A DNA stretch of 64,000 bases from Hymenobacter canadensis (GCF_027359925.1 NZ_CP114767.1:2728001-2792000), one strand, 5' to 3'; positions 8,490 to 17,588 are shown, counted from the first letter of the stretch. Made by a program: numbers and translations. The notes: generated by a model not told the origin, from the sequence alone.

Positions 8490-8735
8490 CTACAGGTCGT
8501 GCCGGTCGAAGGCCGCCTGCAGGTCGGTGCGCATACCGGTGAAGCGGGCCAGCGCCGCTTGCAGAAATTCGCTGTCGAGCAGGGCCCGCACGTCGTCGTC
8601 GCTGGTCACATCCAGCTCGCTCACTTTGTAGGTCTGCTCGAACGGACCTTTTTCCAGCTTGATCAGGTACTTGCCGTTCCAGGAGAAAAGCGTGATTTTG
8701 GCCTCTGGGTGCGGAATATCGGCGAGCTGGCGCAT
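8490..8735 (-). CDS. Hypothetical small soluble protein, 81 residues
   Basis: The product, MRQLADIPHPEAKITLFSWN..., has no signal or membrane segment and looks like a short alpha/beta protein; compact orphans of this kind are common in Bacteroidota, but no function is known. The ATG at 8735 is chosen because the in-frame extension to 8894 is a translation of the repeat block upstream (it contains FLASLGMT, the translated GTCAT repeat) and is not protein-like. A weak TATCTTCG box lies at 8763-8770 on the minus strand. Confidence 0.6.
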   Translation of the reverse strand: MRQLADIPHPEAKITLFSWNGKYLIKLEKGPFEQTYKVSELDVTSDDDVRALLDSEFLQAALARFTGMRTDLQAAFDRHDL

Positions 8736-8797
8736 GGCGGGGAGAAAAGAAATTTGCAGGGGCGAAGATAAGGTAACTGAGGTGATAAGGTAATGAG

Positions 8798-8830
8798 GTG
8801 ACAGGTGACAGGTGACAGGTGACAGGTGAC
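8798..8830. repeat. Tandem heptamer array (TGACAGG x about 4.5)
   Basis: Perfect tandem copies of a 7-base unit, ending 8 bases before a GTCAT-type inverted repeat. The same arrangement with the unit GACAGGA recurs at 57743-57774. Confidence 0.9.
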
Positions 8831-8838
8831 AAAGGAAG

Positions 8839-8930
8839 AACGTCATTCCGAGTGAAGCGAGGAATCTCGCCAGTGTGGTAAATGATTCTACCACGCTGGC
8901 GAGATTCCTCGCTTCACTCGGAATGACGTT
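8839..8930. repeat. GTCAT-type long inverted repeat (about 42-base arms)
   Basis: Left arm begins AACGTCATTCCGAGTGAAGC and pairs with the right arm ending GAATGACGTT with one mismatch over about 42 bases. Each arm also contains its own small hairpin (ATTCC...GGAAT). Followed to about 8990 by CCTCATCACC-type repeats. Confidence 0.92.
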
Positions 8931-8976
8931 CTATGGCCTTCGCCTTACCTCATCCCCTCATCACTCCATCACCTCA

Positions 8977-9957
8977 TCACCCCAGCACAATCACATACAG
9001 CGATACACAGGAAACCACCACCCACAGCAGCACCCCCAGCACAAACGGGCGCGGCCCCACCGCCCGCACGGCTTTCAGCGACAGGCCGGCGCCGATGAAA
9101 AACAGCGTGATGGTAAGGCCAATATGCGCTGCCCGCACCAGCCAGGGCCCTACTTGGTGCGTGGCCGGCAGGTAGGTATTGAGCAGCATGGCCCCGATGA
9201 AGCCCAGGATAAACCACGGGATTTTCACCTGCACGTCTTTCTGCCGAAACACCAGGGCCGTGCCCAGCGCCACCGGAATAATCCAGAGGGCGCGGGCCAG
9301 CTTGATGGTGGTGGCCACGCCCAGCGCCTCGGGCCCGTAGGCCGCCGCCGCCCCCACCACCGACGACGTATCGTGGATGGCAATGGCGCACCAGAGGCCA
9401 AACTGCTGCTGCGTGAGGGCCAGCGCGTGCCCAATGGGCGGAAACGCAAACAGCGCAATGGCATTGAGCACGAACACCGTAGCCAGCGCCACCGACATTT
9501 CCTCTTCCTTCGCCCGCAGCACCGGCCCGACGGCCGCAATGGCGCTGCCGCCGCAGATGGCGGTGCCGCAGGAAATCAGGTGCGTGACGTGGCGGCCCAG
9601 CTTCAGCCAGCGGCCGGCCACGTAGCCCAATACCAGTGTGCCCGCAATGGAAGCCACCGTGAACAGGATGCCCTGCCGCCCGGCCTGCACCGCCGCGTGG
9701 GCGTTCATGCCAAAGCCCAGCCCGATAACCGAGAACTGCAGCAGCTTGGCGGTGTACTTTTTGGTGAAGGCCGGAAACGGGTTGCCCACCGTCTGGGCCA
9801 GCACCAGACCCAGCGCCAGCGCCACCGGCGGCGAAACCCAGGGCGTGAGGCACAGCACCAGCACCGCCCCAAACAAGGCGCGCGGCAGCCAGGCCGGGCG
9901 GGGCGCGGCAGCAGTAAAGGTAGAGTTAGGGGCAGCAGATAAGGTGGGAGCAGGCAT
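8977..9957 (-). CDS. YeiH/UPF0324-family membrane transporter (putative sulfate exporter family)
   Basis: A 326-residue integral membrane protein with about nine hydrophobic segments. Family hallmarks are VIGLGFGMNAHAA, ISCGTAICGGSAIAAVGPVL and HDTSSVVGAAAAYG, as in YeiH-type proteins, which are annotated as putative sulfate/sulfonate exporters; the real substrate is uncertain. The ATG at 9957 starts MPAPTLSAAPNSTF. It lies 74 bases downstream of a LysR gene on the same strand, a common arrangement for this family, and is probably controlled by it. Confidence 0.85.
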   Translation of the reverse strand: MPAPTLSAAPNSTFTAAAPRPAWLPRALFGAVLVLCLTPWVSPPVALALGLVLAQTVGNPFPAFTKKYTAKLLQFSVIGLGFGMNAHAAVQAGRQGILFTVASIAGTLVLGYVAGRWLKLGRHVTHLISCGTAICGGSAIAAVGPVLRAKEEEMSVALATVFVLNAIALFAFPPIGHALALTQQQFGLWCAIAIHDTSSVVGAAAAYGPEALGVATTIKLARALWIIPVALGTALVFRQKDVQVKIPWFILGFIGAMLLNTYLPATHQVGPWLVRAAHIGLTITLFFIGAGLSLKAVRAVGPRPFVLGVLLWVVVSCVSLYVIVLG

Positions 9958-10031
9958 GATTCGGGGCGGAAATCCTGCCCAAAAATACGCAGCCCTCTCC
10001 CCTGCCGATAATCTCAAATAGTTATCAGGTA

Positions 10032-10934
10032 TTACCTGAGGTTATACTGTTGGCGTACGTAGCGCAGGAAACGCTCGGCGGCGCGCGTGAGCGGCTGGCC
10101 CTGTACCCACAACGCCTCAAACTGCCGGGGCAGACGCAAACCTGCCACCGGCACCTCTTCCAGCAGCCCCGCCGCCAGCTCCCGCGTCAGGGCCCGCCGC
10201 GACACGAAGCCCAAGGCTTCGGGCGCGGCTTCGAGGTAGGTTTTGATGGCCTCGGTGTTGTCGAAATAGAAGGCCACGCGCAAAGCAGCCAGCTTGATTT
10301 TCTGCTCCCGCAGCGCAAATTCCAGCACTTCGAGCGTGCCGGAGCCCCGCTCGCGCAGCACCAGCGGGTGGGCCAGCGCCTCTGCCAGCGGCATGGGCAC
10401 GGCGGGCGGGCCAGCGGGCGTGGCGTGGCGCACCGCCACCAGCTCATCGGCCAGTAGGGGCTCGTAGTGCAGGTCGCGGCTTTTGGTGCGGCCTTCCACG
10501 AAGCCGAGGTCGAGCTGGCCGCTGAGGATGGCCTCGGCAATCTGTTCGGAATTGCCGTTGAGCAGCGTCAATTCCATTTGCGGGTAGCGCTGCTGGAAGC
10601 CGGGCAGCAGGGCGGGCAGCTCGTATTGGGCCAACGTGGTGCTGGCGCCTAGGCGCAGGCGGCCGGCCGCTTCGCCGTGCAGGTCCTGCAGCTGGGTGGT
10701 GAGTTGCTCGTGCAGCAGCTCCACGGCATCGGCGTGCAGCAGCAGCAGCTGGCCGGCCTCGGTGAGGCTGATGCGGCTGCCGCGCCGCTCAAACAGGCGC
10801 TGCCCGTAGCTCCGCTCCAGCTCCCGGATGTGCTTGGTGATGGCCGGCTGGCTGATGTACAGCTCCTGGGCGGCTTTGGTGAAGCTCAGGTGCCGGGCCA
10901 CGGCCTGGAAAACACGAAGGCGAAAATCGGGCAT
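10032..10934 (-). CDS. LysR-family transcriptional regulator
   Basis: A 300-residue regulator with an N-terminal winged helix-turn-helix (about residues 4-60: FQAVARHLSFTKAAQELYIS, then QPAITKHIRELE) and a C-terminal substrate-binding-like effector domain (from about 90). The ATG at 10934 gives the standard N-terminus MPDFRLRVFQAVARHL; the longer reading to 11105 overlaps the opposite gene. It lies just upstream of the YeiH-type gene, its likely target, and is divergent from the S9 peptidase gene. The ligand is unknown. Confidence 0.9.
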   Translation of the reverse strand: MPDFRLRVFQAVARHLSFTKAAQELYISQPAITKHIRELERSYGQRLFERRGSRISLTEAGQLLLLHADAVELLHEQLTTQLQDLHGEAAGRLRLGASTTLAQYELPALLPGFQQRYPQMELTLLNGNSEQIAEAILSGQLDLGFVEGRTKSRDLHYEPLLADELVAVRHATPAGPPAVPMPLAEALAHPLVLRERGSGTLEVLEFALREQKIKLAALRVAFYFDNTEAIKTYLEAAPEALGFVSRRALTRELAAGLLEEVPVAGLRLPRQFEALWVQGQPLTRAAERFLRYVRQQYNLR

Positions 10935-11007
10935 AACTGTAGCAGAGGCTGTAGCTTGCGGCGCCGCCCGCTTGCACGGGGCCTGTCGGTTTATCGGCGG
11001 CTCACGG

Positions 11008-11029
11008 CGCAAGCTAAAGCTTACGCTAC
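11008..11029 (-). repeat. GTAG-type hairpin element in the LysR/S9 spacer
   Basis: Read on the minus strand: GTAG, then an 8-base stem CGTAAGCT, 2-base loop TT, and AGCTTGCG (one G-T pair). A related string GTAGCTTGCGGC at 10951 faces it, giving an inverted pair across the 106-base divergent spacer. Confidence 0.75.
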
Positions 11030-11040
11030 ATTCTCCTCCT

Positions 11041-13089
11041 ATGAAATTCCCCTTCCTGACCACGCTGGCGCTGCTGCCGCTGGCCGCTGCGGCCCAACAA
11101 ACCACCTACACGCCCGAGCTGCTCATGAAGCTGGGCCGCCTGGGCGAAATGCAGGTGTCGCCGGACCAAAAGACGGTGGCCTACACCGTCACCCGCTACA
11201 ACCTCAGCGAAAACAAAGGCAACACCGACATCTGGACGGTGCCCGTGGCCGGCGGCCCGGCCCGGCAGCTCACGACCACGCCCGGCTCGGAAAACACCCT
11301 CAACTGGCGGCCCGACGGCAAGCTGACCTTTATTTCGGGGGAAAGCGGCTCCGACCAGCTCTACATGATGAACGCCGACGGCAGCGGCAAGCAGTTGCTG
11401 AGCGAGTTCAAGGACGAGGGCCTGGCCAACCTGAAATACGCGCCCAGCGGCAAGTTCATTTTGTACACCCAGGACGTGAAAACCGGCAAATCGGTGCAGG
11501 ACTGGTATCCCGACCTGCCCAAGGCCGACGCCAAAATCATCGACGACCTCAACTACCGCCACTGGAACGTGTGGGACGACTACAAAGCCTCGCACGTGTT
11601 TTTCCAGCCCATCGGGGATGATGGCAAGCCCACCGGCTACGGCAAGGACGTCATGGCCGGCGAGAAGTTTGATGCGCCGCTGCAGCCGCTGGGTGGCTCC
11701 GAGCAGCTGGCTTTTTCGCCCGACGGCTACCGGCTGGCCTACACCTCGCGCAAGCTCACGGGCAAGGCCGAGGCCGAAAGCACTAACTCCGACATCTACC
11801 TCTACGACGTGCGCTCAAGCCAGACCCGGAACCTGAGCGAGGGCCTGGGCGGCTACGACACCGAGCCGGTTTTCTCGCCCGACGGCAGCAAAGTAGCCTG
11901 GCTGAGCATGGCCACGCCCGGCTTCGAGTCGGACCGCAACGGCATCGTGGTGTATGACTTCAAAACCCAAAAGCGCGAGGACGTAACCAAGGGTTCGGAG
12001 CAGACGGCCGCCAACGTGCGCTGGAGCCCCGATGGCAAGACGCTGTACTTCGTGAGCCCGCTGGCGGGCACCGAGCAGCTGTTTGCGGTGCCCGCTAAGG
12101 GCGGCAAGGTGCAGCAGCTCACCCGCGGCGCCTTCAACTACAACGGCTTTGAGCTGGCCGGGCCCGGTGTGGCCGTCGTCAACAAAACCACCCAGGCCAC
12201 GCCTGCCGACTTGGTGCGCGTGGACCTGAAAACCGGCCGCGAAACGCCTCTGACGCAAATCAACCAGCAGGAGCTGGCCGGCGTTAAAACGGGCCGCACC
12301 GAGGCCCGCATGGTGCCCACCACCGATGGCAAGCAGATGCAGGTGTACGTCATCTACCCGCCTGATTTCGACCCGGCCAAGAAGTACCCCACGCTACTTT
12401 ACTGCCAGGGTGGCCCGCAGAGCCCCATTACGCAGAGCTTCTCCTACCGCTGGAATTTCCAGCTGCTGGCCGCCAACGGCTACATCGTGGTGGCCCCCAA
12501 CCGGCGCGGCCTGCCTGGCTTCGGCACCGAGTGGAACAACAGCATCAGCGGCGACTGGGGCGGCCAGCCGATTCGGGACTATCTGTCGGCTATTGACGCC
12601 GTGAGCCAGGAGCCCTACGTGGACAAGGACCGGCGCGGCTGTGTGGGCGCCAGCTACGGCGGCTATTCGGTGTATTTCCTGGCCGGCAAGCATGAGGGCC
12701 GATTCAAGACGTTCATTGCCCACGCCGGCCTCTACAACCTAGCCAGCTGGTACCCGAGCACCGAGGAAATGTTCTTCGCCAAGCAAGACATCGGGGCGGC
12801 GCCCTGGGACGCTACGCTGCACAAAAGCTACACCGACTTCAACCCCCAGCTGTTCGCCAAAAATTGGGATACGCCCATCCTGGTGATTCACGGCGGCAAG
12901 GACTTCCGGGTGCCAGAGGGCCAAGGTATGGAAGCCTTCGGCACGGCCCAGCTACGCGGCATCCCGAGCCGGTTTCTGTATTTCCCCAACGAGGGCCACT
13001 GGATCAGCAAGCCCCAGAACGCGGTGCTCTGGAACCGGGTGTTCTTTGAGTGGCTGGGCCGCACGCTCAAGCCGGACGTGGCGAAGTAG
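11041..13089 (+). CDS. Secreted S9-family (prolyl oligopeptidase-like) peptidase
   Basis: A 682-residue serine peptidase with a signal peptide (MKFPFLTTLALLPLAAAAQ). Residues of about 25-410 form a beta-propeller with repeated WD40-like strands (SPDQKTVAYTVTRYN, SPDGYRLAYTSR, SPDGSKVAWLSM). The C-terminal alpha/beta-hydrolase domain carries the triad: Ser about 538 in GASYGGY, Asp about 621 in HGGKDFRVP, His about 653 in NEGHWI. This matches S9C acylaminoacyl/dipeptidyl peptidases that trim peptides in the periplasm. The ATG at 11041 starts the signal peptide. The M28 peptidase next door probably works on similar substrates. Confidence 0.93.
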   Translation: MKFPFLTTLALLPLAAAAQQTTYTPELLMKLGRLGEMQVSPDQKTVAYTVTRYNLSENKGNTDIWTVPVAGGPARQLTTTPGSENTLNWRPDGKLTFISGESGSDQLYMMNADGSGKQLLSEFKDEGLANLKYAPSGKFILYTQDVKTGKSVQDWYPDLPKADAKIIDDLNYRHWNVWDDYKASHVFFQPIGDDGKPTGYGKDVMAGEKFDAPLQPLGGSEQLAFSPDGYRLAYTSRKLTGKAEAESTNSDIYLYDVRSSQTRNLSEGLGGYDTEPVFSPDGSKVAWLSMATPGFESDRNGIVVYDFKTQKREDVTKGSEQTAANVRWSPDGKTLYFVSPLAGTEQLFAVPAKGGKVQQLTRGAFNYNGFELAGPGVAVVNKTTQATPADLVRVDLKTGRETPLTQINQQELAGVKTGRTEARMVPTTDGKQMQVYVIYPPDFDPAKKYPTLLYCQGGPQSPITQSFSYRWNFQLLAANGYIVVAPNRRGLPGFGTEWNNSISGDWGGQPIRDYLSAIDAVSQEPYVDKDRRGCVGASYGGYSVYFLAGKHEGRFKTFIAHAGLYNLASWYPSTEEMFFAKQDIGAAPWDATLHKSYTDFNPQLFAKNWDTPILVIHGGKDFRVPEGQGMEAFGTAQLRGIPSRFLYFPNEGHWISKPQNAVLWNRVFFEWLGRTLKPDVAK

Positions 13090-13107
13090 CCAGTCCGTAT
13101 TACCCTA

Positions 13108-13143
13108 CAGCCCCGCTCAACCATTGTTGGGCGGGGCTTTTTC
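13108..13143 (+). terminator. Intrinsic terminator after the S9 peptidase gene
   Basis: Stem AGCCCCGCTCAAC / GTTGGGCGGGGCT (one imperfect pair), short loop, then a run of five T. Confidence 0.88.
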
Positions 13144-13176
13144 GTGTAGCTTTCCTCTTTCACGCTACATTCTGCC

Positions 13177-14688
13177 ATGAACCACTTCCGCCATACTACG
13201 CTGCGCCTGCTGCTGGCCGGCCTCGCCCTCGCGGCCCCGCTGGCCAGCCACGCCCAGAAAAAACCCGCCAAAGCCATTAAAACCGCCAAAGCCGGCAGCG
13301 GCCTTGATGCCATTAAGGAAGCTGATATCAAGCGCGACCTGTTTGCGCTGGCCGACGACAAGTACCGCGGCCGGGAAGGCGGCACCCTCGACGAGCTGCG
13401 CGCCTCCGCCTGGCTGGCCGAGCAGATCCGCACCACCGGCATGGAGCCCGCCGGCGACGACGGCACCTACTTTCAGTGGTTCAATCTGCAGCGCACGCGC
13501 CTCACCAAAGCCAGCACGCTCCGCATCGGCACGCGGCAGCTCAAGCCCAACCACGACGCCATGGTGGTGGCGCCCACTAATGCCAGCGTGAACGCGCCGC
13601 TGGTGTTCGTGGGGTTGGGTACGCCGGCCGAGCTGGCCAAAGTGGACCTGAAAGGCAAGGCCGTGGCGCTCCAGGTTTCGGGCACGCCCACCGACGGCAT
13701 CAGCTACCGGCGCTACCTGTTCGGGAAGCTGCGCGACCAGGCCGCCGAGCTGTTCAAGGCCGGCGCCGTGGCCGTGGTGTTTGTCTCGGATGACAAGGCG
13801 CAAGCCATTTATGAGCACTGGAGCCACATTTACGAGCGGGGCCGCTACGGCCTGCCCGGCGACGCCAACACGGCCGTGGTGAACCAGCCGCCGGTAGTGT
13901 GGCTGCCCGCCGATGCTCTGAGTTGGGCCAAGCAGGCCGGCCAGCAGTTCAGCGCCGAGCTGAAGGTGGAGAGCTTCGCGTATCCTTCGGTGAACATCGT
14001 GGCCCGAATGCCCGGCACCGACCCGCAGCTCAAAAACGAGTACGTGCTCTTCAGCACTCATCAGGACCACGACGGCGCCCGCGCCCCCGTGGCCGGCGAC
14101 TCCATCTACAACGGCGCCGACGACAACGCCACCGGCTGCGCCGCGCTGCTGGCCATCATGCGGGCCTATAAGCAGCAGCCCGCCCGCCGCTCGGCGCTGT
14201 TTGTGTTTCACGGGGCCGAGGAACGCGGCCTGCTGGGCTCGCGCTATTTCTCCGACAAACCTACCGTGCCGAAAGAGTCCATCGTAGCGGTGCTGAACGC
14301 CGAAATGATGGGCCGCAACGCCGCCGACTCTGCGGCCCTGCTGGGCTCCATCCCACCCCATCTGAATTCGTCGGACCTAGTGAAAACGGCGCTGGAAGCC
14401 AATCAAGAAGGCCCGAAGTTCAAGCTGGACACCGAATGGGACAAGGCCACGCACCCCGAAGGCTGGTACTTCCGCTCCGACCACCTGCCCTACGCCCGCC
14501 TGGGAATCCCGGCCATCATGTACACCTCCCTGCTCCACGCCGACTACCACACGCCCAAAGACGAAGCCAGCCGCATCGACTACGGCAAGCTGCTGCGCAT
14601 GACGCAGTGGATGTACCACACCGGCTGGGCCGTATCCAACCGCACCGCGCCCCCGGCCCGTGAGCCGGGCTTCAAGCTGGAGCGGTAG
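13177..14688 (+). CDS. Secreted M28-family zinc metallopeptidase with PA-like insert
   Basis: A 503-residue protein with a signal peptide (MNHFRHTTLRLLLAGLALAA). A protease-associated-like insert spans about 115-265. Predicted zinc ligands of the M28 family are His about 295 (STHQDHDG), Asp about 315 (GADDNATG), Glu about 349 with catalytic Glu 348 (HGAEERG), Glu about 376 (LNAEMMG) and His about 458 (YHTPKDE). Aminopeptidase activity on peptides is the expected role. A TAGCTTTC string at 13147-13154 is a weak -7 box. It follows the S9 gene but has a terminator in between. Confidence 0.92.
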   Translation: MNHFRHTTLRLLLAGLALAAPLASHAQKKPAKAIKTAKAGSGLDAIKEADIKRDLFALADDKYRGREGGTLDELRASAWLAEQIRTTGMEPAGDDGTYFQWFNLQRTRLTKASTLRIGTRQLKPNHDAMVVAPTNASVNAPLVFVGLGTPAELAKVDLKGKAVALQVSGTPTDGISYRRYLFGKLRDQAAELFKAGAVAVVFVSDDKAQAIYEHWSHIYERGRYGLPGDANTAVVNQPPVVWLPADALSWAKQAGQQFSAELKVESFAYPSVNIVARMPGTDPQLKNEYVLFSTHQDHDGARAPVAGDSIYNGADDNATGCAALLAIMRAYKQQPARRSALFVFHGAEERGLLGSRYFSDKPTVPKESIVAVLNAEMMGRNAADSAALLGSIPPHLNSSDLVKTALEANQEGPKFKLDTEWDKATHPEGWYFRSDHLPYARLGIPAIMYTSLLHADYHTPKDEASRIDYGKLLRMTQWMYHTGWAVSNRTAPPAREPGFKLER

Positions 14689-14708
14689 CACCCACAGCCT
14701 TGCCGGCA

Positions 14709-14890
14709 GTAGCGCGAACTTTGTAGTTCGCGTCCCCACGCCATCACAACGATACTGTCCTATAATGCCACGAACGGCGCGGGGGCGCGAACTACAAAGT
14801 TCGCGCTACTGCCGCCGTTCCAAACCATACTGTCCCACAGTACCTTGAACGGCGCAGTGGCGAGAACTTTATAGTTCTCGCCACTGCGCC
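14709..14890. repeat. Cluster of three GTAG-type hairpins in a 306-base gene-free gap
   Basis: Element 1 at 14709-14732: GTAG, stem CGCGAACT, loop TTGT, AGTTCGCG. Element 2 at 14786-14809 is the same sequence in inverse orientation. Element 3 at 14851-14890 is a longer hairpin (18-base stem, core GGCGAGAACT, loop TTAT). Strings of the type ATACTGTCC...GAACGGCGC between them repeat directly at about 14751 and 14828. Together they fill the gap between the M28 and TonB-receptor genes. Confidence 0.93.
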
Positions 14891-14944
14891 GTTCACTATT
14901 TAGATATTTTCCAATCAGCTATTTAAATATATTCTAAACAGCCT

Positions 14945-14952
14945 TACCTTTG
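14945..14952 (+). promoter_or_regulatory. -7 promoter box (TACCTTTG) for the TonB-dependent receptor
   Basis: TACCTTTG follows an AT-rich stretch (14893-14940) and ends 42 bases before the ATG at 14995. Confidence 0.7.
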
Positions 14953-14994
14953 CGGCAGAATTCGGCCAACTTCTGGCTGATAACCCTGCTGCAT

Positions 14995-17490
14995 ATGCGT
15001 CGTTCTTCCCTGCTCCTTTCTTCTCTGCTGCTCGCTGGTGGCGCTATTGCCACTCCGGTGGCCGCCGTAGCCAGTCCGCTTCACCTCCGCCACGACGAGC
15101 CCGGCAAGGGCGCCACGCTCACCGGCACCGTGCTCGACCCGACCGGCAAAGCCGTGGAAGGCGTGCTGGTAGCCGTTGGGGAGCGCACGGCCGTGACGGA
15201 CGCGCGCGGCGGGTTTCGCCTCTATGGGCTGCCCGTGGGCGAAGCCACTGTGACGGTGAGCGGCCTAAGCATCCGGCCCATCAGCCAGACCGTAACGCTG
15301 CAGAGCGGGCAGCCGCTGGCGCTCAAGCTCACGATTGAAGAGGCCGTGCAGCAGCTGGCCGGCGTGACGGTGGCGGCCAAGAGCCTGCGCTTTGCGCCCG
15401 AAGTGGATGGCAACACCATCACGGCGGGCAAGAAAAACGAGGTGATTGAGCTGGACAAGCTCGACGCCAACCTGGTGGTGAACAGCGCCCGCCAGGTATT
15501 TGCTAAGGTGCCCGGCGTGACCGTGTGGGAAAGCGACGGCTCGGGCCAGCAGATCAACGTGGCTACCCGTGGCCTCTCGCCCAACCGCAGCTGGGAGTTC
15601 AACACCCGCCAGAACGGCATGGACATCAGCTCCGACCCCATGGGCTACCCGGAGGCCTACTACAACCCGCCGCTGGAAGCCGTGGAGCGCATCCAGATTG
15701 TGCGCGGCGGCGGCTCTTTGCAGTACGGCCCGCAGTTTGGCGGCCTGCTGAACTACGAGCTGAAGCGCGGCCCCAAAGACAAAAAGATTCAGTTTGAAAC
15801 CAGCAACAGCGTGGGCAACAACGGCCTGCTGGGCACCTACAACTCGCTGGGCGGCACCGTGGGCAAGGTGAGCTACTTCGGCTACTACCAGCAGCGCGTG
15901 GGCGGCGGCTGGCGCGACAACTCGGAGTTCAACATCCGCAACTTCCACGGCAACGTGCAGTTTCAGGCCACCGACAAGCTGCGGCTGGGCGCCGAAATCA
16001 GCCACCTCGACTACGAGATTCAGCAGCCCGGCGGCCTGACCGACGAACAGTTCTACAACGGCGACGTGCGCAAAAGCAGCCGCGGCCGCAACTGGTTCAG
16101 CACGCCCTGGACCATCCCAGCCTTCACGGCCGACTACCAGTTTTCGGAGCGCACGCGTCTGAGCCTGAAAACCTTCGGGCTGCTGGGCGAGCGAAACTCC
16201 ATCGGGCTGCCCAGCGGTGTGAGCGTGGCCCTGCCCGACGGCCCCAACCCCACCACCGGCCAGCTCGCCAACCGCCAGCTCGACCGGGACCGGTACCGCA
16301 ACTTGGGCTCGGAGCTGCGCCTGCTCACCGACTACGACCTGCTGGGCCAGCAGCACACGCTGGCCGCCGGCCTGCGCGTAGCGGCCGCCAACCTGGGCCG
16401 CCGCCAGCAAGGCAAAGGCGACACCGGCTCCGACTTCAACCTCGACCTGCAGGCCGCCCGCTACGGCCGCGACCTGAGCTTCCGGACCCGCAACTACGCT
16501 GCCTTCGTGGAGAACATCTTCCGGGTGGGCTCGCGCCTGACCTTCACGCCGGGCGTGCGCCTGGAGGTGATTGACAACCAGGGCCGCGGCTACCTCAGCC
16601 TGAACGCCGACGGCTCCGAGAACCAGATCCGCCAGGACTCGCGCCGCAAGGTGCTGCTCTACGGCGCCGGCGCCGAGCTGCGCGCCACCGACCAGACCAA
16701 CTTCTACGCCAACTATTCGCGCGCTTTCCGCCCCGTCACGTTCGGCGACCTGACGCCGCCGGCCACTTCCGACGTTATCGACCCGAACTTGCAGGACGCC
16801 CGTGGCTTCAATGCCGAGCTGGGCTACCGCGGCAGCTGGAAAAACATCCTCACCTTCGACGTGGACGGCTTCTGGCTGCGCTACGACGACCGGATTGGCA
16901 CCATCCGCCGCTTTGTGCCGGGCAGCACCACCGCCACCCAGCAGTTCCGCACCAACATCGGCACCAGCGTGCACAAGGGCGTGGAAGCCTACGTGGAGCT
17001 GGATCTGGTGCACGCCCTCACCCAGAACTTCGACCTGCCGCACTTTGATGTGTTTGCATCTTCGTCCTTCGTGGATGCCCGCTACACCCAGCTGCGCACC
17101 GCCACGCTCAGCGGCAGCAACCTGCAGGAAGGCGACCTGAAAAACAACCGCGTGGAGTACGCGCCCAAGTACACGCACCGCTTCGGGGCCACGTTTGCCC
17201 ACAAAGGCTTCTCCACGACGGCGCAGCTGACGCGCGTATCGGAGGTGTTCACGGATGCCACCAACACGGTGGAGCCCAACGCCGCCGCCACCACCGGCCG
17301 CGTGCCCGGCTACTCCGTCACCGACGTGTCGGCCACCTACCGCTTCGCCAAGCGCTTCACGGTGCGCGGCGGCCTCAACAACGTGTTCGACAAAAACTAC
17401 TTCACGCGCCGCTCCGGCGGCTACCCCGGCCCCGGCCTGCTGCCCGCCGACGGCCGCACTTGGTTTGCCTCATTCGGCGTGAAGCTGTAA
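14995..17490 (+). CDS. TonB-dependent outer-membrane receptor, FecA-like
   Basis: An 831-residue outer-membrane receptor. Signal peptide of about 25 residues (MRRSSLLLSSLLLAGGAIAT), then a CarboxypepD_reg-like beta-sandwich (about 38-120, LTGTVLDPTGKAVEGVLVAV), a plug domain (about 150-250, with VERIQIVRGGGSLQYGP) and a 22-strand-type barrel ending in Phe-rich GVKL. The plug segment RGLSPNRSWEFN is reminiscent of FecA-type siderophore receptors, so iron-chelate uptake is plausible but not proven. The ATG at 14995 starts the signal peptide. No SusD partner is adjacent. A bidirectional terminator follows. Confidence 0.9.
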   Translation: MRRSSLLLSSLLLAGGAIATPVAAVASPLHLRHDEPGKGATLTGTVLDPTGKAVEGVLVAVGERTAVTDARGGFRLYGLPVGEATVTVSGLSIRPISQTVTLQSGQPLALKLTIEEAVQQLAGVTVAAKSLRFAPEVDGNTITAGKKNEVIELDKLDANLVVNSARQVFAKVPGVTVWESDGSGQQINVATRGLSPNRSWEFNTRQNGMDISSDPMGYPEAYYNPPLEAVERIQIVRGGGSLQYGPQFGGLLNYELKRGPKDKKIQFETSNSVGNNGLLGTYNSLGGTVGKVSYFGYYQQRVGGGWRDNSEFNIRNFHGNVQFQATDKLRLGAEISHLDYEIQQPGGLTDEQFYNGDVRKSSRGRNWFSTPWTIPAFTADYQFSERTRLSLKTFGLLGERNSIGLPSGVSVALPDGPNPTTGQLANRQLDRDRYRNLGSELRLLTDYDLLGQQHTLAAGLRVAAANLGRRQQGKGDTGSDFNLDLQAARYGRDLSFRTRNYAAFVENIFRVGSRLTFTPGVRLEVIDNQGRGYLSLNADGSENQIRQDSRRKVLLYGAGAELRATDQTNFYANYSRAFRPVTFGDLTPPATSDVIDPNLQDARGFNAELGYRGSWKNILTFDVDGFWLRYDDRIGTIRRFVPGSTTATQQFRTNIGTSVHKGVEAYVELDLVHALTQNFDLPHFDVFASSSFVDARYTQLRTATLSGSNLQEGDLKNNRVEYAPKYTHRFGATFAHKGFSTTAQLTRVSEVFTDATNTVEPNAAATTGRVPGYSVTDVSATYRFAKRFTVRGGLNNVFDKNYFTRRSGGYPGPGLLPADGRTWFASFGVKL

Positions 17491-17508
17491 CCGACATTTT
17501 TTCCATCT

Positions 17509-17552
17509 GCAAAAAACACCCGTCTGGCTTGTGCCGGACGGGTGTTTTTTTT
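17509..17552. terminator. Bidirectional intrinsic terminator
   Basis: Stem ACACCCGTCTGGC / TGCCGGACGGGTGT flanked by A-run on the left and an eight-T run on the right, so it can serve both the TonB-receptor gene (+) and the FUSC gene (-). Confidence 0.9.
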
Positions 17553-17588
17553 GCGTTACAGCGCTTCTCAGGGAATTGAGTTAGCGAG

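Noticed and set aside
8798-8830. Possible CRISPR array
   Set aside because: Units are 7 bases in direct tandem without spacers; no cas genes are nearby. Same for 57743-57774.
15265-17202. 645-codon frame opposite the TonB-dependent receptor
   Set aside because: Antisense shadow of a strongly supported receptor gene; low-complexity Ala/Val/Gln translation.
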